Below are positions 1 to 6,148 of a DNA stretch of 11,038 bases, piece by piece. Positions within the stretch are counted from its first letter, which is position 1; each line of letters begins with the position of its first letter. The notes beneath the pieces were generated by a model. That model saw nothing but the letters and a program-made list of their open reading frames with translations, was not told the origin of the DNA and searched no databases. The position numbers and the translations under genes were made by a program. Origin of the DNA: DATMBL01 sp050735975 (GTDB lineage Bacteria; Desulfobacterota; Binatia; UBA9968); NCBI GenBank assembly GCA_050735975.1, contig JBOHVS010000106.1, forward strand, positions 1 through 11,038, written 5' to 3'.

Positions 1-105
1 GTGTTACCAGCGCACCTGTTGCTTTGCCGAATAACAATCTCGATCCGCAGCCGTCCATCCCTCATTGACTTGCGTACGGATTGTAAGCTATTGATTTTAC
101 TTTGC

Positions 106-160
106 GCCGGAGTGGTGGAATGGCAGAAGGTGCCGGACTCAAAATAGTGCGGGTGTAAAA
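106..160 (+). pseudogene. broken tRNA-Leu copy, candidate attachment site
   Basis: This is the 5' half of a tRNA-Leu(CAA) gene. The acceptor strand, D-arm and anticodon stem-loop up to GGACTCAAAAT (135-145) match the intact tRNA at 2569-2654, with a few differences in the D-loop. After 145 the variable arm and most of the T-arm are missing and no 3' acceptor strand follows, so it cannot fold as a tRNA. Similarity extends upstream: the 17 bases ending at 100 match those ending at 2561 with one mismatch. I infer a duplicated integration target in which the anticodon loop was the crossover point. A decayed second tRNA gene is the alternative. Confidence 0.75.
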
Positions 161-174
161 TTCAGGTAGGTAGT

Positions 175-209
175 AAAAACAGGGGCTTAGCAATAAGCCC
201 CTGTTTTTT
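175..209. terminator. strong bidirectional intrinsic terminator
   Basis: A perfect 15-bp stem (175-189 with 194-208) closes on a GCAA tetraloop of the stable GNRA class. The stem has an A-run on its left and a T-run on its right, so it reads as a Rho-independent terminator on both strands. On the plus strand it would end transcripts from the broken tRNA-Leu promoter. On the minus strand it would end the three-gene operon that stops at 320. Confidence 0.9.
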
Positions 210-259
210 AGGTCTTAGCGAACCACGGACTTTTCGCCTATTTCTCTTATCTCGCTGGT

Positions 260-286
260 TCGAGCCTATTTCGGCTCGATTTTTTT
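260..286 (+). terminator. intrinsic terminator, plus strand
   Basis: A 7-bp hairpin (260-266 with 273-279, six-base loop) is followed by a run of seven T. It has no T-run when read on the minus strand, so it acts only on plus-strand transcripts. Together with the hairpin at 175-209 it insulates the minus-strand operon from read-through. Confidence 0.7.
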
Positions 287-319
287 AAAACGGTTTGAAA
301 ACAACTCGCAATCAGTAAA

Positions 320-709
320 TTACGTTCGAAGCTCCAGTTTCGCAATCGCTGCGAGCTGTTGCGCTTTTGACATCTGAGCGGCCTTCTCCGCCGCCCACCC
401 TATTATGCTGGCGTGTCGGATCGGTGGCTCCTTCCTTTCGACTCGCAGACCAATAGCCTTGACATCAGCTACGCTTAAATCTGCTCGTGCTAAAATTGCT
501 TCGCCCTTTCGTGCAACAAACACGTCACCCAATCGCCAGATATTTTGTTCGGTTAACCTCTGTACACGGAATACCGAGATGGTTTTATCCCGATCTAGCT
601 GGAATGCTTTAGGTTTTACCCGGCCCCTTGTGGGGGTATATTGATTACTTTGCCAAAGATAACGAACTATGGGTTCGTTTGCGGATAGATTAGAGTCCAG
701 CGGGCGCAA
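320..709 (-). CDS. uncharacterised protein, third gene of the TIGR04255 operon
   Basis: The protein is about 129 residues with no signal peptide or membrane segment. Visible features are a basic N-terminal region (residues 11-36), an SVFRV...L..IWRLG stretch (45-61) and a PPIRHASIIGW stretch (95-105) with an Arg-His pair. This arrangement recalls a conserved family of small hypothetical proteins, but I know no function for it. No ATG or GTG lies near the expected N-terminus. TTG at 709-707 is the best start and overlaps the upstream gene by 20 bases; no clear ribosome site precedes it, so translational coupling is likely. An ATG at 772 would give about 150 residues but overlap much more. The frame is probably real; the start is uncertain. 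Confidence 0.6.
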   Translation of the reverse strand: MRPLDSNLSANEPIVRYLWQSNQYTPTRGRVKPKAFQLDRDKTISVFRVQRLTEQNIWRLGDVFVARKGEAILARADLSVADVKAIGLRVERKEPPIRHASIIGWAAEKAAQMSKAQQLAAIAKLELRT

Positions 710-1169
710 CCAAACGCTTAAAACAATCCGCGATGATATCTGGCAGAGTCTCGCGAAGATCTTCTGTACCATGAATTGGATTGTGCCCAAATAAACCTGC
801 GAACGATAACGTTCCATCCCGACCAACACTCACCGAAAAAACACAGCGGCGATCTTGATCCCACTCCAACATTATTTCTCCATCGCTATCCACTTCGATT
901 TCTGGAATGGACATATCCATAGGAACCAATCGTAGAAACTGCTCAGCATAGTCAATAGTACTTGGCTCCACCTCTACTTCGTCATTTTCTGTAATCGCCG
1001 CATTAAGGGCTTCTTGAGCTGCACGTTTCGGCTCCTCGATAGTCACGCTGCGCGGGGAATTCTGTCGTAGGCTAAAAAGCTCCTGAAGAATTTTAGCCTC
1101 TTGGCTAACTCCTCGATCAACGGTCGGCGAAAAATACAGCTCAGTAATAGGCAAAGCCGCAACAGTCAT
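690..1169 (-). CDS. uncharacterised 159-residue protein, second gene of the TIGR04255 operon
   Basis: A soluble acidic protein. The N-terminal half (1-75) is low in predicted structure and acidic near 60-70. The C-terminal half is a compact beta-rich unit with alternating hydrophobic strands: IEVDSDGEIMLEW (91-103), CVFSVSVGRDGTLSFAGLFG (109-128), then a helix (137-153). This D-x-DG-x-I-x-LEW pattern occurs in small proteins encoded next to TIGR04255 genes. I know no reaction for it. The start codon overlaps the upstream stop as ATGA, and GAGAGG lies six bases before the ATG, so translation is coupled to the upstream gene. It is a partner protein of unknown role in the same operon. Confidence 0.8.
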   Translation of the reverse strand: MTVAALPITELYFSPTVDRGVSQEAKILQELFSLRQNSPRSVTIEEPKRAAQEALNAAITENDEVEVEPSTIDYAEQFLRLVPMDMSIPEIEVDSDGEIMLEWDQDRRCVFSVSVGRDGTLSFAGLFGHNPIHGTEDLRETLPDIIADCFKRLVAPAGL

Positions 1170-1903
1170 TCAAAACCTCTCAGCGTCTCTTCTGTTAGAT
1201 AATTAAAAAAGATCAGATTCTTAAACTCTCTCAACTGGCCAAAAATAGTCTCGATTATTGGATCGTTGCTCGCAAACTGGCCACCCTTGAATGCATCTAT
1301 ATCGAGAATAATACCTGGTCGCTGTGTCCCTGCCTCCAAAGCCTGCGCGACATGAGCAAGTACGTTCGATTGGGAGTTTGTGATCGTAACCCTTGTCAAA
1401 AAGCCCGTCAAGGTTTGCGGGACTTCGGGAGGCACAACTGGCCCTGCTCTTAGGTAGCTGTCGAAGTCAGCCTTGGATGTTAAGTTTATTCTATTGATAT
1501 ATCGCAGCGCAAGTCTGGTGACTGTTACCGGTCGAGCAGTATCACAGTACACGCGCCATAATTCCATTGCTTGGGGGAACAGCTCCTCCCACCTTGTGTA
1601 AGGAGGTAACCGATTAAACGTAAATCCATCAACCCTAAACTGTGCGATAGTTCTACCATCCGTAGTCTTAAACCGGTATCCCTGAATCCCATGGCGCTGT
1701 CGGGTCGAGATCTCCCCTTGATTGCGATCCAACTCTATCGTTGCCGACAGTTGACGTTGCTCTTCCATTGATGGGAACTGCGCGGCAAGGCGCGGCTTCA
1801 ATGCCGCAAATTTATTTGAATTGATATCCGACGACGCCTTTACTCGAAAATCGATGATCGCCTCCGTGATGGGGGCGTTTCGAAGATATCTTGGCTGAGG
1901 CAT
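1166..1903 (-). CDS. TIGR04255 family protein
   Basis: The protein has 245 residues from the ATG at 1903. An open frame continues upstream to 2128, but that part is not protein-like and runs across another gene. Family hallmarks are the N-terminal LRNAPITEAIIDFRV (7-21), a central QFRVDGF...Y..WEELF region (88-109), the RLALRYINRI motif (130-139) and a C-terminal DIDAF segment (201-205) with a terminal helix. TIGR04255 is defined as a sporadically distributed family of unknown function; the patchy distribution suggests horizontal transfer. It is the first gene of a three-gene operon and overlaps the next gene as ATGA. No Shine-Dalgarno is visible before its ATG, and the likely promoter leaves almost no leader. 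Family assignment is firm; function is unknown. Confidence 0.88.
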   Translation of the reverse strand: MPQPRYLRNAPITEAIIDFRVKASSDINSNKFAALKPRLAAQFPSMEEQRQLSATIELDRNQGEISTRQRHGIQGYRFKTTDGRTIAQFRVDGFTFNRLPPYTRWEELFPQAMELWRVYCDTARPVTVTRLALRYINRINLTSKADFDSYLRAGPVVPPEVPQTLTGFLTRVTITNSQSNVLAHVAQALEAGTQRPGIILDIDAFKGGQFASNDPIIETIFGQLREFKNLIFFNYLTEETLRGFE

Positions 1904-1913
1904 GGCTCTATAT

Positions 1914-1942
1914 ATATTAGATATAGATAGACTTCCAGTTAA
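1914..1942 (-). promoter_or_regulatory. candidate sigma-70 promoter of the TIGR04255 operon
   Basis: On the minus strand TTAACT (-35, 1942-1937) and TAATAT (-10, 1919-1914) are separated by 17 bases, each matching four of six consensus positions. It lies directly before the ATG at 1903, so the transcript would be nearly leaderless. This agrees with the lack of a ribosome site. The A/T-rich stretch allows other -10 choices. Confidence 0.45.
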
Positions 1943-2036
1943 GTGCCTCCGATTCCCGATCAGATTCGTCCAGCCTAGCCAAAGCAACAGTTCTCTTGAC
2001 CGCCCCACGCTGTGGGCAATATAAGTGCGCCGGAAG

Positions 2037-2243
2037 ATGCCCCCGACACGCGAACAATACGAGTTTGTCGATATCAGGTGGAACCAACTCAATGCTTTGG
2101 CCAAAGAGGATGCCGAGAGAGCGATCAATTATCTCTTGCTCACCAACGCGGGGGGAGCTATTGCTACCCTGAGCTTTCTTGGCGCTGTCGAGTCGATTCG
2201 TTCGCAGTGGGCACCCAAGGGGGCTCTTTTCTTCTTGAGATAA
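2037..2243 (+). pseudogene. truncated membrane-protein gene, 5' part only
   Basis: About 68 residues from ATG 2037 read like the start of a real protein. A polar helix with RWNQLNALAKEDAERA (14-29) leads into a hydrophobic stretch, NYLLLTNAGGAIATLSFLGA (31-50). I know similar N-termini from small hypothetical proteins that continue into one or two membrane spans. Here the frame ends abruptly after ALFFLR, exactly where minus-strand IS630-type transposase sequence begins. The gene is therefore cut at about 2238 and its membrane-anchoring remainder is lost. It is divergent from the TIGR04255 operon with about 130 bases between. GTG at 2025 is an alternative start. Confidence 0.6.
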
Positions 2244-2404
2244 CCGTAAAAGGCATGAAAGGTTACGGTGTTGAATCTTTGTGTCTCCCTTTGAAAGACA
2301 AACTTGCCATCGCGCAGGCGCACGGCGCCAAAATATCCCACACTGCGCCGTGTTGGATGATGCCACAGGACCGGATCGAATTGCTCCATAAATTTCAGCG
2401 ATGA
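2240..2404 (-). mobile_element. IS630-type transposase fragment
   Basis: On the minus strand about 50 residues from position 2389 match the DDE-domain core of IS630-family transposases. They include DPVLWHHPTRRSVGYFGAVR followed by LRDGKF, FQRE and FN..TFHAF. The preceding DE motif and the following catalytic Asp and Glu regions are absent, so only an internal scrap of the gene survives and it cannot be active. No terminal inverted repeats or TA duplication are apparent. On one side it abuts the cut membrane-protein gene. On the other it fades into unrecognised sequence ahead of the tRNA-proximal repeats. Confidence 0.75.
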
Positions 2405-2483
2405 GCAGTTGGTCGAAGCTTTCAGAGAAAAAGAGCTGTTGCTACCGCCGACGCATAGGGCAAAAGTCGGAAAAGCGAGAAAG

Positions 2484-2543
2484 GCGCTTTGAAAACGGCT
2501 TGAAAACGAAAAATAGTGCGTGCTTAGTTGAAAACGAAAGCGC
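2484..2543. repeat. short direct and inverted repeats beside the tRNA-Leu gene
   Basis: TTGAAAACG occurs three times (2489-2497, 2500-2508, 2528-2536). The last two copies extend to TTGAAAACGAAA. The cluster is bracketed by an inverted pair, GCGCTTT (2484-2490) and AAAGCGC (2537-2543). A 16-base unit, AAAACGGNTTGAAAAC, occurs at 2492-2507 and, with one mismatch, at 287-302. AAAATAGTGCG at 2510-2520 is repeated at 141-151 directly after the broken tRNA core. Short repeats flanking a tRNA crossover point are typical of integrase arm or excisionase sites. That role is inferred. Confidence 0.6.
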
Positions 2544-2568
2544 TATAAGTTATTGATTTTACACTTAC

Positions 2569-2654
2569 GCCGGAGTGGTGGAATGGCAGACGCGCCGGAC
2601 TCAAAATTCGGTGGGGGAAACCCCGTGCGGGTTCAAGTCCCGCCTCCGGCACCA
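2569..2654 (+). tRNA. tRNA-Leu(CAA)
   Basis: A full class II tRNA of 86 bases including an encoded CCA. The acceptor stem GCCGGAG pairs with CTCCGGC. The anticodon stem CCGGA/TTCGG encloses CTCAAAA, giving anticodon CAA for UUG codons. The long variable arm has a GGGG/CCCC stem, and the T-arm is GCGGG-TTCAAGT-CCCGC. Every arm pairs, so the gene should be functional. Its 5' half is duplicated at 106-145. Confidence 0.97.
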
Positions 2655-2747
2655 AACAACGCCAAAAAGTTCCTCACCCCATTTCATCCGTATTTGCCCG
2701 TTCGTCACCTGCCGCAAACGTGCTTAAATCCGCATTTCCGCCCCCCG

Positions 2748-3584
2748 CATCCTGCTACAGGATAACAATACCGAAACCCGCAAGCTCGACCAGCTCCGTG
2801 CGGTATATCTGAACCAGCAGCACACGATCCGCATGCAGGTTCACGGGCTGCCCAACGAGATCAAGCATCGAAAAGAACGGATAACGCGCCTCGATGAAGA
2901 TATTGCAAGGCGCAATGCGCATGCGGACGAAGAGTTTTCGATGGACGTGAACGGCCGCACATACGAGGGCAAGGGCGCGCGCGAAGCCGCGGCAGCCATG
3001 CTCACGCAAGCGGTGCTCGCGGCGCGCGACGATCCCGCGCTTAAAAGCCACGCCAGCTTCCGCGGCTTTGAAATCCTGAGCCGTGGCCGGCCGGGACGGA
3101 CGGTGTTCGGCCTGCCTTCGCCGAAGCGAAGCTCCGGCTTCGCGCAGGCAGGCAGCGACGAGGAAGCCCTGCCGGAACTGTTCATCAGGGGATCGGGATT
3201 TTACGGCGCGCACCTCAATCCGGAGCATCCGGTCGGCACAATGCAGAGCATCGAGCATGCGCTGCGCGCGCTGGACAAATCCCTGGACGATTAAAGCGAG
3301 CGCCTTGCGCGCGCCGAAAAGATGCTCGCGGATTAGCGCGAGCAGCTCTGCAAACCGTTGGAGCACGAAACCGCCTCAGGGAACTGCTGACCAAACAGGC
3401 CGAACTGAACGCCGCGCTCGATCTTGACAAGCGCGAGTGCCAGGTGGCGCCGGAGGAGGCCGGCGAGCCGCAAGCGAATGACGATGATCCGCCTGCGCCC
3501 GTGCGGGCTCCGTCGTGGAAAGAGCGCGAGATGCCGCGCCGGACGCGCGTCCACAGGCCGCCGACCCTGCGGCCTGGATTGTGA
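2748..3584 (+). pseudogene. decayed C-terminal part of a Strawberry-notch-like plasmid helicase
   Basis: This is the tail of a very large (over 1,000 residues) helicase/methylase-like protein common on alphaproteobacterial plasmids. Recognisable blocks are RKLDQLRAVYLNQQHTIR, MQVHGLPNEIKHRKERI, RLDEDIARRNA, FRGFEILSRG, LFIRG.GFYGAHLN and PVGTMQSIEHALRALDK. A later frame has ELLTKQAELNAALDLDKRE. The frame is broken by in-frame stops at 3292-3294 (TAA) and 3334-3336 (TAG) and by a one-base loss near 3370. A Pro/acidic tail ends at 3584. All helicase motifs and the N-terminal part are missing. No ribosome site or start fits its 5' end, so it is a relic of a former plasmid or integrative element. 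Family naming rests on recalled similarity. Confidence 0.8.
3112..3151. repeat. 40-bp palindromic element inside the helicase relic
   Basis: An imperfect inverted repeat begins CTGCCT and ends AGGCAG, with further pairing between the GAAGC and GCTTC blocks inside. It adds about 13 residues between VFGL and SDEEALPELF, where I recall homologues having only a short link. It keeps the frame open. It resembles the in-gene palindromic elements first described in Rickettsia and similar repeats in other alphaproteobacteria. I see no second copy in the window. Confidence 0.6.
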
Positions 3585-3860
3585 TCCGATTCATGAACCG
3601 CTTCCCGGTGGTTACGTCCGTGCGGTCCACTACTGTTGTAGGCTGACGCACCATAGGCTTAGAACTGCAGATGCAGCGCGGGCAGATTGTATATTCAGTT
3701 GAAGCCGAAGCTATTTGACAAATGTTGCCGGGTTGGTATGGGGCAAGGTAATAGATTCCTGAGAACTGAAAAAAGATTTCCAGGCCAGCGGCCTCGGCGC
3801 GCTGACTGACTGCAGGCCATCGTCACAAGCAATCGACAGTGTATCGAAAGGAGAGCAGTC

Positions 3861-4673
3861 ATGGAGCTATATAAAAGTGGCGTTTGTGATCTTAAACGGC
3901 GGCAAAAGCATCTTCCTCTCATTATTCTTATTTTTACCTGGGCATTTCTTGCTCAAATACAAGCTGCTATGGCACGTGAGATTGGAGTGAGATGTCCGGA
4001 TCCCTGGGAAGGTTCGCGTATCATTCAAGTACGTTTTGAAGGCGAGGAGAATTCATGGTGTGATCAAAAGCGCGTCGAATGTGCTGTGCGTGGCGCTTTC
4101 CGAACGGCCGCGAAAGCCTGGTGGGATATGAATAATCTTTTAGCTTCACGTACCGTATACATACCGTATTGGACGCAACAAGGAGCAGATGGGTTTATAA
4201 GGATTCCCGCAGGGTATCCGCCGCCGAGATCGTGGTTGTCGCGTGAAGAATTATCGAACGTTGAGGCTGAGGCCAGTATGACCTTCAATGAAGGTCGCCG
4301 CCTTTCTCTCGATCAGGTTCGGGCGCTCGAACGAGCGTTCCGGCATCTTTATTTCGATGGATTTTTGGGAGGAGAAATCCGACTAAGGTGTACGATCCGG
4401 TCTTGCGACGGATCAACGGTGGCGCATTACGGTGCAGGGGTTATACGCCTCTGCGCCCGCTTCTTTCGTGTCTCGGCGTTCACGGCTGCGTCAACGCTTA
4501 TCCATGAGCTGTTGCATTGGTATGCAAACCTTGGCCACAGCTACCCCCCTAATCCCGTGCCTCCAATTCAGGCCGCTGATTATTACCAAAGGTACGTGGA
4601 ACGCGTCTACGAAGAGCAGTTGAAGTGCCCCCACCCGCCGAGCCCGCCGCCGGGAATCAAGATCAATCCGTAG
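3861..4673 (+). CDS. secreted protein with HELLH zinc-metalloprotease motif
   Basis: The protein has 270 residues. A basic N-terminus and hydrophobic core (residues 12-38, cleavage likely near AMA-R) form a signal peptide, so it acts in the periplasm or outside the cell. The core motif STLIHELLHW gives H215, E216 and H219 as zinc-binding and catalytic residues. H226, D240 or a nearby Tyr may complete the site; the spacing recalls aspzincin-like peptidases, but I cannot assign the clan. Seven cysteines lie after the signal peptide (45, 67, 74, 177, 182, 198, 256), suggesting disulfides. The C-terminus is Pro-rich. AGGAGA lies seven bases before the ATG. It stands alone between the helicase relic and, convergently, the toxin operon. 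The substrate is unknown. Confidence 0.8.
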   Translation: MELYKSGVCDLKRRQKHLPLIILIFTWAFLAQIQAAMAREIGVRCPDPWEGSRIIQVRFEGEENSWCDQKRVECAVRGAFRTAAKAWWDMNNLLASRTVYIPYWTQQGADGFIRIPAGYPPPRSWLSREELSNVEAEASMTFNEGRRLSLDQVRALERAFRHLYFDGFLGGEIRLRCTIRSCDGSTVAHYGAGVIRLCARFFRVSAFTAASTLIHELLHWYANLGHSYPPNPVPPIQAADYYQRYVERVYEEQLKCPHPPSPPPGIKINP

Positions 4674-4769
4674 GTTGTTCAATCAACGTACTTCTTGCCG
4701 AAAAAGGCGTGACCCCTATCCTTGTTTCTTCCCTCCTTAGTTTCCTTCCACCGAATGACATGCCCGCGG

Positions 4770-6148
4770 TTAAAGTGGTTCAAAGCTGCCATCCGGGTTG
4801 ATGTAACCGATAAGTCTACCCTGTTCCGGTTTCCCGAGCCCTGCGGGATTCCAATATTGAAACTTGGGAGGCTCATCAGGTGCTCTAGGAGGCGCAGGCG
4901 CTTTAGCATTTTGAGACTGATCAGCAACTCTGCTCATCACCGCGGGGGTCTTTTCCTCTACCCGGATTGTGTACTCGTAGATCGGAAGCGGCTCAGTCAC
5001 TTCACGCCAGCCCGGAGCAATCTGATTTCCCCGATAATACCAATCCATATCAAGCTCTTCGAATGCGCCCCATTTCGGTATATATTTCGGATCTGCAGGT
5101 GCGGCAGCCTTGAGTTCCGTTCCAGCCGGTATTTCAACCCTTTTAGGATCCCAGCCACCTTTGATCGCTTCGGTAAGATCATAGGAGGCGGGGTCTATAC
5201 CTTGTTGGCGTAAGGGCTCCTCCATTTCACCTAAGAGTTTCCGCCAAGGCTCGGGATCAATCTCGCCGCGCGTTGGACCTGCTGGTTCCGCCGCTGAGGG
5301 GACTGCGGTATCCGGAGCGTCGCCGCGTCTGGGACCTGTCGGTTCTGCCGCGCGGGGGACTTCATCTGGTGCGGGGCTGCGCCGGGACCTGTTGGCTCCG
5401 CCCCGCGGGGGGCCTCGGCATCCGGAGCGTCGCCGCGCCTTGGACCTGTCGGTTCTGCCGCGCGAGGAACTTCCGCATCCGGAGCGGGGCTGCGCCTTGG
5501 ACCTGTCGGTTCCGCCGCGCGAGGGACTTCGGCATCTGACGCGGGGCTGCGTCTGGGACCTGCTGGTTCTGCCGCTCGGGGGACCTCGGCGTCCGGGGCG
5601 GACCGCCTGGGACCTGTCGCCTGATCCGCAGTATCAGCGGCGCGAGGAGCTTCGGTGCGCGGCACGGGGCCACGTGCGGCATCCGCCGCCCGGTCGCCAG
5701 TGCGGGTGGCATCGGCGCCCCGGCCCGCGACGGTTCCGGCATCGCCGCCGCGGTAAACGGCACGTTCCGCATCCGCCGCGCGGGCCAAATCGCCGGCTGT
5801 ATCCACAGCCTCTCCTGCGGCATCCGCGCCGCGCGCAATAGCAACGCCGCCGCCTAAAAATGCGCCCGCGATCGGCACGATTCCCAATACGCGCTCCCAC
5901 CATTCCAGCTCCGCCCCCGTGACGGCATCCTTTCCTGTGAAGGCCTCAACGATGCCCTTCATCGTGCCTACGCCCGGAAGAAGATCCAAACCAAAGCTAA
6001 GGAGCGCGCCTAACACCGCAAGGCCAAGCGACGCCGCCATCGCCGCTCTCAGTGTACCGAAACAATCGCTCAGACTCCCGCAATTATGAGCCAGCGCTGG
6101 CTCGGGCAGTAACAGTATGCCCGCTATGAAGATCAGGCGGGCTGTCAT
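4770..6148 (-). pseudogene. exported PT-TG polymorphic toxin, split by a one-base frameshift
   Basis: Translation starts at ATG 6148, overlapping the upstream stop as ATGA. As sequenced, the frame ends at 5231 (305 residues). Restoring one base near 5381-5386 gives 459 residues ending at 4770. Order of parts: signal peptide (1-20, ALA/HN); pre-toxin TG domain with DLLPGVGTMKGIVEAFTGKD and TG..L..WER (about 54-95); Ala/Gly-rich helices (99-171); Pro/Ala/Arg repeats (179-290); then a C-terminal domain containing GGWDPKRVEIPAGTEL, WYYRGNQIAPGWREV and EYTIRV. The last part is the presumed toxin. Its V-x-IPAGT-x-L ... Y-x-Y strands faintly recall ADP-ribosyl or NAD-glycohydrolase toxins, but I cannot assign it. 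The shift may be a true mutation, a sequencing error or variation in the repeat. Confidence 0.7.
5278..5614 (-). repeat. six tandem 18-19-residue Pro/Ala/Arg repeats in the toxin linker
   Basis: The unit is close to GPRRSPAPDAEVPRAAEPT, about 54-57 bases, six times in a row in the toxin gene. The units differ by codon and residue changes, so the array is not freshly amplified. The fifth unit has lost one base (GGTCCC-GGCGC instead of GGTCCCAGGCGC or a similar form) and one codon (GATGAAGTC instead of GATGCxGAAGTC). The repeats likely form an extended linker between the TG domain and the C-terminal toxin. Confidence 0.85.

Noticed and set aside
3..68. Short open frame ending TGA at 66-68, possible C-terminal tail of an upstream gene
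   Set aside because: Only 21 residues, Pro/Asn-rich and unrecognisable; the window edge leaves too little to support a gene.
1904..2128. Longer N-terminus for the TIGR04255 protein
   Set aside because: These extra 75 residues are not family-like, cross the putative promoter and overlap the divergent membrane-protein gene.
2553..2765. Open frame across the tRNA-Leu gene
   Set aside because: It is the tRNA sequence itself read as codons, with no protein character after it.
2755..3702. Several antisense and alternate-frame open frames around the helicase relic
   Set aside because: They are Arg/Ser/Ala-rich shadows of the GC-rich relic, without ribosome sites or family features.
4679..4927. 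Minus-strand frame just past the toxin stop, ending in a basic RGHAFFGKKYVD tail, considered as an immunity gene or toxin end
   Set aside because: Most of it lies inside the toxin gene in another frame and no start or ribosome site supports the remaining 30 residues. A second frameshift adding this tail to the toxin cannot be fully excluded.
5278..5614. Repeat array as a CRISPR
   Set aside because: The units are contiguous coding repeats of 54-57 bases with no spacers.
5273..5903. Long plus-strand and alternate minus-strand frames across the repeat array
   Set aside because: They are by-products of the GC-rich repeat; composition is extreme and no starts fit.
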